Below the pieces are notes generated by a model. It did not search any database, had not been told where the DNA came from, and saw nothing but the letters and a program-made list of their open reading frames with translations. A program made the position numbers and the translations under genes. A stretch of DNA of 64,000 nt, taken from positions 1 to 64,000 of the forward strand of contig QANU01075867.1 of assembly GCA_003254905.1 (NCBI GenBank). The letters run 5' to 3'. Shown one piece after another: positions 24,426 to 37,400 of this stretch. The stretch is from Nissolia schottii (taxonomy: Eukaryota; Streptophyta; Magnoliopsida; Fabales; Fabaceae). Position 1 is the stretch's first letter; every line of letters starts with the position of its first letter.

Positions 24426-26250
24426 TCTCATACATTCATTCTCTTAAACATACATGTGATCATATAGTGCATGAGGGAATCTGGGAATCTCTTATGCATG
24501 CCGGCTTACCCGGGTTAGCGTCCTTCTTCTTTTTAGTCCTTCCACCCATGTAACCGTGGCCTTTGGTTACAAACTCCTTCTATTCCTTATCATGATGACC
24601 TGGCAACGCTTGAGCCGGAGTGGTAGCTAACCACATTAAGCTCATAGGAGGTAATTCATCATCATGATAAGTACCACCACCACCCTTACCGGGATGGCGA
24701 GGGACCGACCCTTTGGCGCGATCAGGCGTGGACTCGTTTCTCTTTACTTTAGTCTTAGCTCTTTATTTTGGGGTCCCCCTTTCTTTCTTACAGGACTAAT
24801 CCTGTTCTTTTTCTTTCAGGCCTTTGCCTATTCTCTTTCCTTTCATATTCAGGTCTCTCTACTTGCGTTGCTCTTACCAATCCAGCGTGCAGAATGGGGT
24901 CTTCCCAGTCATATAACTACTGACTCTGACAAAGGCTGGCCGAATCCTTGGTGATTGGGGCCTTAGTTCTCTGCTTTATTTCCTAGGGTTCAGTTATGCA
25001 CCTTTAATTTTACGTGAATACCTCTAGTGATCTAGGGTCGTCCTAACTCTTATGACGGCCATTCCTCATGATGCATGCTCTTGTTACACCAAGGTACACA
25101 TAACTATGCATGTTGGATCCCATAGAACCTTTAAAAATACAAGTATTCAGTAAGCATTCAAATGAATAGAGTTTTAGTATTCGATTGATTCTTTCATTCG
25201 AATCCCTTGAGAATTCAATCGATTGAAATCCTACTCAGCCTTTCATTCGATTGAAACCTCATGCATTCGACTGAAATCCCTTGGGAATTCATTCGAATCC
25301 CACAATAAAAAAATCGCCCCAGGGAGTAACTTCTCCAGGGGTTTTCTCCGCGTAACTTTTTCGTCTCCACAGTGATCCAATCAGTAGAGTTATGGTTTCC
25401 AAACATCAAAATCATCAAGATCTAATCTTCATCACTCATTTCCTATAGTTTGTACAAAATGGTTTTTCATTCACATACACAGAAATGCATATAAACAGTC
25501 ATAAAATAAACCACATAGACAATGGGCTTAGAGTTACCCACATCCGATGGAGATTCCGGTCAGATATCCTCGATGCTTGCAGCGTCCTGGTTGCAAAGAC
25601 GTGCTCCGGCGATTTTTCTAAGACTTCGTCAAGAAACCGAGATGTGTCGGAACGGGACTGGTGTTTGTGAAAAAAGGAAAAGTTGCGTGAATAAATTCTG
25701 AAACCCTAAAGGCTATTTATAGTCGTCCTAATTCCCCTTTTTCCTTTTTCTTTTTCTTTTTCTCTTTTTCTTTATTTACCTTTTCTATCTTCTGTTACTT
25801 TATAATTATTATTTATTTATTTATTTATATTTAATATATGTAAATATCTCCTGAGGGAGATAAATTCCCTCCAGGGCCGTTTTGGTCCTGTTTGATCGCG
25901 TTTTAATCAATTTCTCACACACTGGTTTCCTTAAAAATATTCTGAGCATACTGTCGTGATCCATTGATTTTTCTCTTCGACCCGGGAACTACCACTCAAG
26001 GATCTTCGACCGTCTTACCGTATCAAAAATTCCACGAGCGTTTTTCGGTATCCGAAACGAATTCCGTTCGAGTCGAAACTCTCTCGAATACACCGAAAAA
26101 TTTTCTGGACAACCAAAAACCTAATCCTGGCCGCTAATTCGGAGATTTTACCGGTTCAATTCTCCTTTCTAAACCTTCGAAACGCCTTTTGATTTCCCAG
26201 GATAGCCTAACCAGTGGGTTTTCCGTACATGAGAGAATCAGGTTGTTACA

Positions 26251-26446
26251 CGAAACATTTCCCGTTCGAGCCGAAACTCGCCCGATGGCTCCGGAGAATT
26301 TACAGGACCACGAAACCTAACCCTTATCCCTCAATCCCTGAGGGATTGGACGTTTTATTCCCCACCCCATTTTCTTAACGCCTCTCGACCATTCCCGACG
26401 GCGTGGCCGACGAGCTTTCAGGACCGGACGAATTCGGGATGTTACA
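26251..26446 (-). mobile_element. 5' terminal scrap of another E-like LTR
   Basis: About 200 bp ending GAATTCGGGATGTTACA. It repeats in diverged form the last 200 bp of the preceding LTR (CCGTTCGAGCCGAAACTCGC). It is either the residue of an LTR into which subfamily E inserted or a tandem remnant. Confidence 0.55.
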
Positions 26447-26509
26447 TTACAAATCTCCATGAATAAGAAAATTGAAGACCGAAAGCTTAAAAACCTAGGT
26501 CATTCGAAT

Positions 26510-26645
26510 GACTTATCCCAATTCATTCGAATGACTAGTGTCATTCGAATGACCAAGGTCATTCAATCGAATGACAGGGAAATTTGGCTCTCGGGTTGGT
26601 GAAATTGGTGATTCATTCGAATGACTATGCTTAGTCATTCGAATG
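26510..26645. repeat. TCATTCGAATGA palindrome cluster
   Basis: Six or more copies of the palindrome core CATTCGAATG lie within about 135 bp, in a TK-related LTR. The same core forms clusters in copia-like LTRs at 53180-53310, 60230-60400 and 60775-60995, and a looser version at 25150-25300. Confidence 0.75.
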
Positions 26646-27359
26646 AGGGGCTTGCCCTGTGACAAAGCTGGAGGTGGACTCATGCTTTTGTAACATAATG
26701 TTGCCCTTTAACACCATCTTGCTTTCGTAGCATATTTTACATACTTAGCATAAACTTTCTTTCTTAGTATATTTCTTTTTCATCATAAACTTTCTTTCTT
26801 GACATAAATTCTTTTCTTAGCATGAACTTGCTTTCTTAGCATAAACCATTCCTTCTTGTCGGATGGTGAGAAGCGTGTCCATTGACGTGCCAAGAGAGAG
26901 GGGATTTCCTATTATATAACTATGAACATAAATTTAAGGTACATAGAACCCATTGTGGCCTGAACCTTCTTAAAAACTTGTTCATTCCTTTGGTTCAATT
27001 ATTATCTTTTCATATTTACATGATTGAGTTTCTAGTGATCTAAGGTCGGCCTAACTCTCTAATGGCAACCTATTTCCTCATGATGCATGTCAACGTTCAA
27101 ATATAACATATGACAGATACAGCAAACACATAATTCAAACATGCAAACCATACACATTTCTACGACTGCATTCATGGACATACAACAAGGAAGGTTGGTA
27201 AGTTTCACTCGGCCATCTCTTTTATGACCAGGAAACTTCTAGTTTGGAATGCTTTTGATTTGATTTCTTTCTTCTTGTTGTCATAACCTTTCCTTAAATC
27301 CCCTAATAATTCCTCAAAAACTCCACAATTCCCTTATTACCCAAAATTCGTGATTTTCT

Positions 27360-27790
27360 TCAGAATTTTAGTTATCAAAAACCCAAAGGGGCCAAGACTT
27401 CACCCCAAGGTTTTTGATAGCTCTAAAATCAATTTTTCATAAAAATAAACCCAGATTATACCCCAAAGCGTTGTCTTAACCAAAATTCCCAATTTTCTTC
27501 AAAATTTTGGTTATCAAAAACCCAAAGGGCCCAAGACTTCACCACAAGGTTGTTGATAGATCTAAACTCATTTTTCACAAATACAAACCCAGAATTTTAA
27601 TCCAAACTTCCAAAATTCCAGTTTTACCCTTTTTGGCCAAAACGCCGTTTTACCCGAAATTGTTGATTTCCTTCGACTTTTTAGGTATCAAAACCCAAAG
27701 GGCCCAAGACTTCACCCCAAGGTTTTTGATATCTCTAAACTCATTTTTCATGATTATCAACCAGATTTTCAGCCCTAATTTTTGAAATTC
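27360..27790 (-). repeat. Minisatellite, three units of about 140-175 bp
   Basis: Each unit contains ATCAAAAACCCAAAGG, CCAAGACTTCACC and GGTTTTTGAT in order; the ATCAAAA anchor recurs at 27374, 27513 and 27687. Related units lie in reverse orientation at about 30940-31330 and in the same orientation at about 50640-51000. It belongs to the leader of some TK LTRs. Confidence 0.7.
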
Positions 27791-28190
27791 CCATTTTGCC
27801 CTTTTTTGCCTGAAAATGTCGTTTTACTCAATTTACTCGAAAAATTAGTTGGGGACTCCAAAAATTTTGAAACTGAACACCCCCTATCAATTTTACGTGT
27901 AGATTTCAAAAATGAGGTTAGTTTTCCATGATGAAAATCTCTGCATACAATTTATAGCCAAACCGAATAATCCCAACAATTTTTCCTAAAAATTTTCTAA
28001 CAATTCTAGCTAAAACTCTTGCATGAATTTTCCCTAAGTAATTTTCCTCAACCAATATCAAATCAAAGCATTCAAACATAGTAACATCCTGCTTTTTCCT
28101 TAGTAAAATCCTCACCCCAAAAATACATATACAAGCTCTCAATCTAGGTTAAAAAATTTAGAAACATCAATTTTTGTGCTAAAAATGTTC

Positions 28191-29841
28191 TTAAAGGTAA
28201 TAGTTCACGATTTTACGAAATTCCGCAGACATTGGAACAATTACCTTTCATCGCTGGAATTTAACTGTGTATCAAAGGTATCCGTCAAGAACACTTTTAA
28301 GAAAAGAAATTTACGAATACCTTAGATTAAGTTTAATTCCTTATTAAAAAATTAGTAGATCACGGTGGTATGCCTGAAATAATTTTAGGACGTCCGTGCA
28401 CATACAGCTAACGACCAAACACAAGCCAAAATATCAAAACACATAGGGCCTAGAGACACACACATACACAACACATACACACATACCACCGGCCACACTC
28501 CTGGTCAAGAGTGAAGTCAAAGGCAATGTCATTAAGCTAAACAAGTTTATCCTAACCATGTTTATCTTATTTCTTTTTCTTTTTATTAAAATTTTGTGCC
28601 AAAATTGGCCATAAGCTCACGTCCAAGCTTCCTATAAATAGGCAGGCCATTGGCCAAAAACTCAATACAAAGCTCTCCTAAGTTCAGTAGTGTCACGTGT
28701 TTGTTTGTTGCTCACACGGAGATGAAAGACCAAACTTCACTCCACAGCAGGGTTACACTTTTCCCTCATATTTTCCTTAAAGAAACCGTGATCCGCACCA
28801 CCCAAATTCTCTCAAATTTTCCTTGGTTTTCCATGGAAAACCAAGGAAAATTTGAGAGAATTTGGGTGGTGCGGATCACGGTTTCTGGAACCTCGATACC
28901 AAGCCATTGTTATCAAGCTTGAGAAGTTTTCTACAAGTGGGTAACTTGATCTCCCACTGTCTATGTGGCCTGTTTGTGATAGTTTATGTTAGGTTTATGT
29001 GGATTGTGGATGAAACTAGCTTCAATCACCTCTTGATGAGCTTAGGTTTTGTGTGCACGTGTTCCATGATGTTCTAGAAGAGAACTACATAGTTGTAGTG
29101 GTTGGAAACTTGGGATGGAAGCTCTAAGAAGTGGGCATGGAAGTGGTCTTAGAGGAAAGGTGATAGAAAATAAAACTAGCAAAGTTGTGACCTAGTTTTC
29201 TCCTAGGGACCGCTAAGTGGCCCAAGAGGCCCACTGAACGGCCTAGTGAGTTTCCATGCTTCCAGGTCTGTAACTCATGTAGACTTCAGGCCTGTGCTAT
29301 GAAGACTCAAGGACTGCTGACCGGCTTAGACAGGGCGCTGAGCAGCCTGAAACCCTAAGTGACTATGTTTCACTAGCAAAGTAGTAGGCAACCTACAAAC
29401 GTGTATAAATCCATGTGCTCCAACAACTACTGGGCCAATGTAACGTGTATGTCCTTATATGAATGACTGTGGAACTATGTGTTATAATTATGTAACATGC
29501 ATCATGAGGACTCGGTCGTTATTAGTGCCTTAGGGCGACTGTAGATAACTAGAAAACTATCACATAATATCTTGAAGATCATAACTGAACCCTAGGGAAA
29601 AGTGATGTCTTAAGAAGGTTCCGGCCACAGAGGGTCCGGTATACCTTGAAGAACGTACATAGCTATATGATTAGGGTTATCCCCTCTCTCTTGGCACATC
29701 TATAGACAAGCCCCTCTTCGGTCCGGCAAGACGGATTGGTTAATGATTTGAACGCAGGGTTAGACCTGATCTTACAACAAAGCTGAGATGGAAAAATGAG
29801 TAAGGAAAAGAGTGACGTCACCATAAAGCTAACACGCCAAG
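28191..29841 (+). mobile_element. TK-related LTR fragment, plus strand
   Basis: Lacks the TGTAACA start but keeps U3 (GGTATCCGTCAAGAACAC), a TATAAATA at 28633-28640, the splice-like GTGGGTAACTTG (28937), degenerate CGCTSAGCG motifs (29205-29350) and the CTCTCTTGGCACAT block (29690). It is cut at 29841 by the next LTR. A perfect 106-bp palindrome sits about 140 bp downstream of its TATA box. Confidence 0.65.
28781..28886. repeat. Perfect 106-bp palindrome, no spacer
   Basis: Arms 28781-28833 and 28834-28886 are exact reverse complements (53 bp each) meeting at the centre CCATGG. The pairing stops cleanly on both sides. A transcript would form a 53-bp hairpin with no unpaired loop beyond the bases needed for the turn. 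It could be a genuine inverted duplication able to feed small-RNA production, or a fold-back artefact of cloning or assembly. Confidence 0.97.
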
Positions 29842-31796
29842 TGTAACATCCCGTTTTTTCCCTTAGTAAAGATTTCCCAAATTAAATAGGGGAAATAAGG
29901 CCTTCCACTAATTGATAGATTAAAATGTCTGTACAAGAAATTCTGCTCAGTTTCGGGAAAGTCTACAGACACCAGAATAAACCCTTTTTGTCGTCTGAAT
30001 ACAACTGCGCGTGTAAAGTATCCGTAAAAGATACGGCTATAGACCAGAGTTCACAAATACCCCAAGTGAACCTAAAATATTACTTGGAAAAATTAGAGGA
30101 TCATAAAGATGTGATCGGAATATTTTTAGAATAACCATACGCGAAGTACTGGGACTAGAAGCGATAAAACCTGATCAAAATCGATTTGCCGGGGCCCGTC
30201 AATTCTTGGCTACAAAAAGTGGCCAAGACAAAAGGCTATACACACCCAAGAGGATGGCCAATTAGCCAAGTCAAAGTCCAACATAGTGAGTCACCATATG
30301 ACTCATGAAAAGGACATGTATATTAAGACAAAATAAGGGCATTTTGGGAATTTTGCCCCAAGGGAAAAATTGGAAAGTGAAATTTCGGACCTAGGCCTAT
30401 AAATACCCCCAAAATCTGAAAATTGAGAGAAAAATTTGGAAACCTTGCCAAAGATCTGTCCAATTACACAATCGACTATTATTCTGTCAAACCAAAGGCT
30501 CAAACACTTCCTATAACCAACCCAGTCCCAATCCCTCAGAAATTCCTTAACCTAAACCTACAAAAAGCCTTCAAAATCCCTAGATAAAGCTTGGAAATAT
30601 TCATCCCAAGAAAACTTAGGAAACATCAAAGCAGGCTAGGAGTTCACAGGAAACGCCAAAACCGTAAAACGTGGGTAAACTGACATAATCACTATCTATG
30701 TGATTTAAGATGTATGATGATGTTTGTGCTATGTTTTATGCTAGATATATCTGTGGTTAGGATGCCTTTTATGTGACCTTGGTATATATATGTTGTTGAT
30801 GATTGTCTGGATCTGCTAGTACCGTCTGTGATTCTGCCAGAAATTAGGAAAGCCTAAGCTGAAATTAGGGCTATGGCACGATTTTGAAGGGAACTGTATG
30901 CTGGGATTTTTATCATGAAAAACCAATGTTATTTTTTAGTTCTACATGAAAAATTGAGTGGGGATGTCATGTCTTATGATTTTTGGAGTCCCCGATGAAT
31001 TTCTCAGCAAACAGGCAGAAAAAGGAGTTTTTGTGAAAAAGGGCAAAATGGGAATTTCACATCTTGGGGCTGAAAAACTGGGTTTGTTTTCAGAAAATAT
31101 GGGTTTAGAACTATCAAAAACCTTAAAGACAAGTCTTGAGTCCACTGGGTTTTTGAGAACAAAAATTCCAAAAGGGCGTTTATGGGGGCAAAATGGTAAT
31201 TTTGGGAAAAGGGGAAAAACTGGAATTTCGTGCAGCGGGGTTCAAAATCTGAGTTTTTAGACATGAAAAATGATCTTAGGGCTACCAAAAACCTTGGGGT
31301 AAGGTCTTGGACCTCTCCGATTTATGGTCGTTAATTTCTAACAGAAATCATACTTCTGTTGTACTGGTTGCTAGGTCTACGTTTGTTATGTTCAAGGCAT
31401 GAGATTATGTTCCTTATATGTGAAGTTAGTGATAGTATATAATTGATGGTATGAATGAAGTGAATATGTGTTATACGTGCCAGATGTGTTATGTGCTTCA
31501 TTAATTGGTTGTTAGGAAAGTATGGATTTAGGATGGAAATGATTTTAGGAACATGAAAGTATGTTTATTGTTGTTAAAAATGGATGATGAGTGATGGAAG
31601 AAATATTTTGAAGATTGATTTTGAGGAAACTTGTGGAACATAGAAAAATTGCAGGAATCAGGGGTTGAAATTCGTTAGGTAGCGCTGAGTGGCTAGGGTT
31701 CACGCTGAGCGGCTAGTGCGCTGAGCGGCACATTCTATGTGCTGAGCAGCCTGACTGAAGTTCAGAATCCCCATTTCAAAACTTGTCATTTTCTTG
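29842..31796 (+). mobile_element. TK LTR, plus strand, 3' part missing
   Basis: Starts TGTAACATCCCGTTTTTTCC and has TATAAATA at 30398-30405 and a splice-like GTGGGTAAACTG (30670). An expanded leader carries reverse-orientation copies of the 27.4-kb minisatellite (30940-31330), followed by CGCTGAGCGG motifs (31680-31750). It runs into the next plus-strand LTR at about 31797. The open frames in the 30.9-31.3 kb minisatellite are repeat-derived. Confidence 0.7.
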
Positions 31797-34497
31797 GTAG
31801 GAATTTCCAGAATAATTGCTCGTAGAACCTTGGTATGTGTAAGTGTGTGTAAGTCTGTAGGAATTATTCTGTTGAGTCTTGATAAATTTCGATGACACTC
31901 AAATGATTCCTACTGACACTGGCTATTACACGGAGTTCTGCGGAGTTTCGGACGGTTCCTTAGACACTAAAACTGCTCCGTTTAGCGTGTAAAATTGAGC
32001 AGAGAGCCCGAAGTCTCTGGAAACCCCACCGGTACCAGGGAAAAGTCTCAGACACCTTAGAATAGTCCCACGACCCCATCCGAAAGGTTGGGAAAGAACG
32101 AAACCGCGAGCCGAAAGGTAGTCGGCAGACACAAGAGCGTAGAAACGTGTCGAAGGTATCTGTGAAACATACTCTCCAGAGGAAAATTCACCAACACCTT
32201 CTAAGATTAATATTCCTAGGTAGAGGGAAATTAGAGGATCGCGACAGTATAAGCGAAATATTTTTCGGACGACCGTGCGCGACGCACCGACACTGCGAGC
32301 GATAAAACACGAGCGAACCGGAACCGGGAAAAAGTCAAATTTCCCAATTCCCACGTGACCCAATCTGATTACCAAGGAAATTAATTAAAAATCCAATTCA
32401 CTATTCATGATGTAACATTTGGATTATCATCCAAATTAATTAATTTTTAGAGGAATTAAAAATGGCATTTTGGTAAATAAACCTAGGGGCAAAAAGGTAA
32501 TTTTAAGGGGAAGCTCTTGCCTATAAATATACAGCCCCTATGCAGAAAAAAAATTGGAAAAATTCATAACCTAGGGGAAACTCTGTCCGTTTGCCCAGAG
32601 GCTCGCTGCAGAAACTTCACTGGGAAGCTTGGATCGCGCCCGACGCTCGAAGAACGACTCTCCTACTCCTTACATCATCACTGAACAGCCCTCCACTAAG
32701 TGGGTAACTCTAGTTTACTCACCTCTTTGGTGGTTGATGCATGCCTATGTGCTTATGTGTGTGTGTGTGTGTGTGTGTGTCTTTATGTTTTCATGTATTC
32801 TAGAATTGATGCTAGGATGTTTGGGTGATTCTGAAGGGTCCTGTAACCTGGACTAGATAGGATTTTGATGGTTAGAATATGTGTGAAAACCTCAAGGAGT
32901 AACCATAAGAAAAGGCAAAGAGAAAGGAAAGAAAACAAAGAAACCAATTTCAAATTCCCCAGTACCCACTGAGCGGCTCTTGGTACCGCTGAGCGGCCGC
33001 ACGTCATCTCTGAGAGCTCTGATTCAAACCGCTGAGCGGCCCTAGGGCACTGCTGAGCTGTCTAAGACCATAAACGGTTATGGATACTGTTTTGAGGCAC
33101 ATAGTTTAATACTCAATGCTGTGATTGTAAAGTGTAACTGAAATATGTGAAATATGTGCATTTCATGCATTTTATGATAAGGAAAGTTAAAGAATTAGAA
33201 GTAAGTATGCAATAAGTAAAGATTATGAATTGAACCATAGGGAACAAGTCATGACATGCTGCAGGTACGGAAAGGAAAGAAATGTTGAAAATGCTGAATG
33301 AAAAATGCTGAAAATTCTGAGGCCTTGATCACGAGAGCCAAACAACGATCCCATTTCAGTAGGTCAGAGGGACATACTGAAGATGGAAGCCTGCCACAGG
33401 TGGTGTCGATATGGCATACCTGGAGGTGTGTGGTTATCACGCCTAGCACTGTCGAAAGAGGGCACTGCTAGGTGGGGGTACAATATCCGCCCACTGCTGA
33501 GGGGTCGAGAAAGGACACACGGCAGGTGGAAGTCCACCGCAGGAAGGTCGAAAGAGGGCCTACACTGGGGGTGCGAGGTTATCCCGTCGTAGTACTGTCG
33601 AAAGAGGGCACTACTACTGTGGGGATAACGTATATTCCAAAAGCATATTCATTCTGTTGTGCATGATTATATGAAATGTATATATCTGCTATTCTGTAAT
33701 GACCGTCGAGAGAACGCTCGAGACGGCTATATATGTATACGTAATGTTAACCAGCACGAGAACTTAGTAAGCAAGAGTAGTTCTCCTATCACTTAGTAAT
33801 GTAGATAAAGCCGTTCAGAACCTTAGGCCAGATAATAATCAGTAGGATGTTTAGTATGCATGTTCACTTAGAAATCTCTAAGCGGCCTGAAGTCCAACCT
33901 AATGTAACACGAGATACAGGAACTAAAGTTATTTCCACTGAGAACCTACCGTTCTCACTCCCACTGCCTTATGACTCCAGGAACTTATGATGACTCATAT
34001 TTTGAGGATGCCGACGAGCCGCCCGAGGAGCCATGAGTGGTTGCCACCGGATATGGACCAGAGATAGCTGGATGCCGGGATTTTTGATCAAGGGCATGCT
34101 GAGTAGTATTTCGGTAGCCCTTGCATTTTGATATTATGTATTTTGGATTCTGTATATGGTATTTTGGATTATGTATATGTTGCTTGTATATTATTTATTG
34201 TAATAACTACCTGACTGTTATGATGGACCAAATGGATGTATATTGTATGCTTTACTATTATTCGAATGCTATCAGCTAAGCCCAAAGGGTTTACCGCTTG
34301 TTATACTTGTTCTTTCTGACGCATGACTCTATTTTAGTAATTAATTGATGCAAATGAAAAGTTTAAAAATGGGTCCCTATTTTCGTAAGTAACTATTTTC
34401 GAACGATAACAATGGACTAAGGTATTCTGACCAGGTAGTAAACAACCTAGTGAGCTTGCGTACGACTTAAGCGTATGCAGTTAGCTAGGGTGTTTCA
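31797..34497 (+). mobile_element. TK LTR, plus strand, nearly complete
   Basis: Lacks only roughly the first 20 bases of the family consensus and ends GTTAGCTAGGGTGTTTCA. It has TATAAATA at 32522-32529, a splice-like GTGGGTAACTCTAG (32700), a GT microsatellite, CGCTGAGCGG motifs (32965-33065), the paired block GAGAGAACGCTCGAGACGG (33706), and the acidic mini-frame ending SYFEDADEPPEEP (about 33970-34037). It directly abuts an opposite-oriented LTR. Confidence 0.75.
32756..32780. repeat. (GT)n microsatellite
   Basis: Twelve GT units in the leader part of the LTR at 31797-34497. Confidence 0.95.
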
Positions 34498-37400
34498 CTA
34501 GCTAACTGTTTACCCGTACGTAGTAAACAATGCTCACTAGGTTATTTTCTGCTTTGGTTGGGTTACTTCTAGCCCCTATTTTTAACTTGGCAAATATTTC
34601 TTACTTGAAAATATGGACCATTTTGAAAATCGTTCGTGTGCACTATCATTTTATAAAGTAGGAGCCGTGCTGATTAAGATAGCATATAAAGATACAAGCG
34701 ATAGTTAATTACAGAATAGTAGTACTGGAGATCTTACTAGAGAAGTATATAAACATACAAGTATTCGGTCCATAACACTATCACACATTCAATAATAATA
34801 CATAATTACATCATCAAGTATACAAGTAATAGTACATTTTCATATGACTAAGGGAACATCTAATCCCTTGAGCTAATCCAACACATAAAGCAGCAATTAT
34901 TGTCCATTGCATCCTTAGAATCTTCCGGCGTCCAAAACTCAGTCTGTCTTCCAATACCTGCTCCGTCTCGGCGTACACGTCATGCTACCTGGAGTCATAA
35001 GGCAGTGGGGGTGAGAACGGTATGTTCTCAGTGGAGAACTGTAGCTCTACGCTCTCGGGTTTCATTAAGTTATACTCCAGGCTGCTCAGGTGTTTCTAAG
35101 TGAACATGTATACTAACATTCCTACTGATTATGATCTGGCCTAAGGTCCTGAACGGCTTTATCTATGTTACTAGGTGATAGGGGAACTACTCTTGCTTAC
35201 TAAGTTCTCGTGCTTGTTATTTTCCTTCGCATACTTACATAGCCGTCTCGAGCGTTCTCTTGACGGTACTTACATCATAGTTATTCATCTTCTTAATTAT
35301 TCACACTTCCATACATACATTCTTACATACATTACATACATACATTCATGCATACATCACATACTATAATTCTTTCTTTCTTTCTTTTATACTTTACTCT
35401 TGCTTTCATACTTTCATATTCTTTTCTTTATTTGATTCATCTTTCCTGCAAGCGACCTACTTACCGGAAAGTGAATCCGCTGCCAGCCACCTACCGACAG
35501 CAATCATCAGCATAATCGATTCATCTCTGTTAATCCGTTGCCAGCCACCTACCGACAACAATCATCGTCCCCTTCCCTATCATCCACCTGCAGACAGGGA
35601 AGTGACCCCTCATCCTGCCAGCTACCTACCGACAGGAGGGTTGTGCATCATTGATTCCCCTTCCTTGCTAGCCACCTACGAACTAGAAAGTGAATCCGTT
35701 GCCAGCCACCTACCAACAACAATCATCATCCCCTTCCCTGCCATCTACCTACAGGCAGGGAAGTGACCCCGCATCCTGCCAGCTACCTACTGACAGGAGG
35801 GTTGTGCATCATAATCGATTCATCTCTCCTGCCAGCCACCTACCGACAGAAGAGTGAACCCGCTGCCAGCCACCTACAGACAGCAACATCATATTTTCTT
35901 TCTCTTTCTCATATTCTTTCGTCAGCTTATCATTTTATCTTTCTCCTAACATTTCTTTTTTTCTTTACTTTCTTTGCACATATCATGGCATGACTTGTTC
36001 CCTAAGTTCATTTCCATTATAATCTTTACTTATTACTTGATTAACTTCTAGTCCCCTGAATGTACCTTAACATGATGCATGGCATGCTAACATATTACTC
36101 TAAATAATCATAATGCATGAAATCCTACCTATTATGTCACATAGCTCATGTAATTCAGTTATACATATCATATAAATCATAACTTGTTGGATTATGTGCC
36201 TCAAGAGAGCTTCCATAACAATTTCAGGTCTCAGATCGCTCAGCGATACCCTAGGGCCGCTCAGCGGTTTGAGCCAGAGCACTCAGCTGTGACTTGGGAC
36301 CGCTCAGCGATATACGCCGCTCAGCGGTACCAAGGGCCGCTCAGCGGTCACTGGGCGAAACTGAAAATCGAATGCTTTATTTTCTTTCCTTTCTCTTCCC
36401 ATTTGCTCATGGTTACTCCTTGAGGTTTTCACACATATTCCAACTATCAAAACCTATCTAATCCAGGTCACAAGACCCTTCAGAATCATCTTCCTATCCT
36501 AGCATGAGTTCTAGCATACATAATCATACATAAACATAAGCAAACAAAGACATAAACACATAACCACCACCAAGGAGGTGAGTAGCCATAGTTACCCACC
36601 TCTTGAAGGCAGATTTGGTGGTGAGAAGGATGGGGGAGAGCAGTCCTCCAAGCCTTGAGCACGGTCTAGGCGTCCGGCAGAGTTTTTGCAGGGTAACCGC
36701 GGCGCACACGGGCAGAGTTTCAGCTAGCTCTAGAGAGAATTCTCACTTGAAAATTTCTGCATATGGGGTGGCTATTTATAGCCAAAATCCTGCCCCTAAA
36801 AATTACATTTTTTTTTCCCATGCATATTTACAATTTTGCCTTTTTCTATTTTCTTTAATAATTAATTAATTAAAAAGATAATGGAAATGTCACATCATGA
36901 ATAGTATTTTGAATTTTATAATATTTTCCTTGGAAATCAGATTCCCCACGTGCTGATTGCCATTTTTGACCGCCTCCCGGTCCCGTTTCGCTCGTGTTTT
37001 ATCGTTCGCAGTGCCGGTGCGTCACGCACGGTCGTCCGAAAAATATTCCGCTTATACCGTCGTGATCCTCTGTTTTCCCCCTACATGGGAATATTATTGG
37101 GTTTAGACATTTGTGAATTTTTATCCGGGGGATTATTTTTCACAGATACCTTTAACACGTCATCGAGCCCCAGTGACCGCAGACCGTTGTTCTGCTCGCG
37201 GTTTCATCACTTCCCGACCTTCCCAATAGGGTCGTGGGACTATTCTAAGGTATCTAACACTTTTCCCTGGTACTGGTTGGGTTTCCAGAGACTTGGGGCT
37301 CTCTGCTCAATTTTACGTCTAAACGGGACAAAACGGGGTTGTTCTAGTGTCTGCAGAATCGTCCGAAACTGAACGGAACTCCGTTTTTCCTACAGCCTGG

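Larger units (their letters stand above)
17782..26250 (-). mobile_element. TK-related LTR (subfamily E), host of a three-deep nest
   Basis: The host sequence is 17782-18442 plus 24322-26250; the middle is occupied by inserted LTRs. The 5' end on the minus strand is TGTAACAACCTGATTCTC (26250 downward). It has a TATAAATA at 25721-25714 and, instead of CGCTSAGCG motifs, an array of ATTCGA-type motifs at about 25150-25300. A second copy of its 5' portion is at 40581-41493. Near its 3' end the minus strand has a 48-codon frame (18177-18031) beginning MSSPPPKDVW. The true 3' end is lost at the TK element boundary. Confidence 0.7.
26447..28190 (-). mobile_element. TK-related LTR fragment, minus strand
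   Basis: The minus-strand sequence corresponds to the middle of TK LTRs at 29660-29710 and 39180-39260 (the CTCTCTTGGCAC block) and, further right, to the repeat-rich leader seen at 30880-31330. It lacks both terminal sequences. It carries TCATTCGAATGA motifs at 26510-26645 and a minisatellite at about 27360-27790. The boundary with the next, plus-oriented LTR is placed approximately. Confidence 0.55.

Noticed and set aside
28650..28922. 90-codon frame across the perfect palindrome
   Set aside because: It is open on account of the palindrome and LTR composition and has no recognisable protein features.
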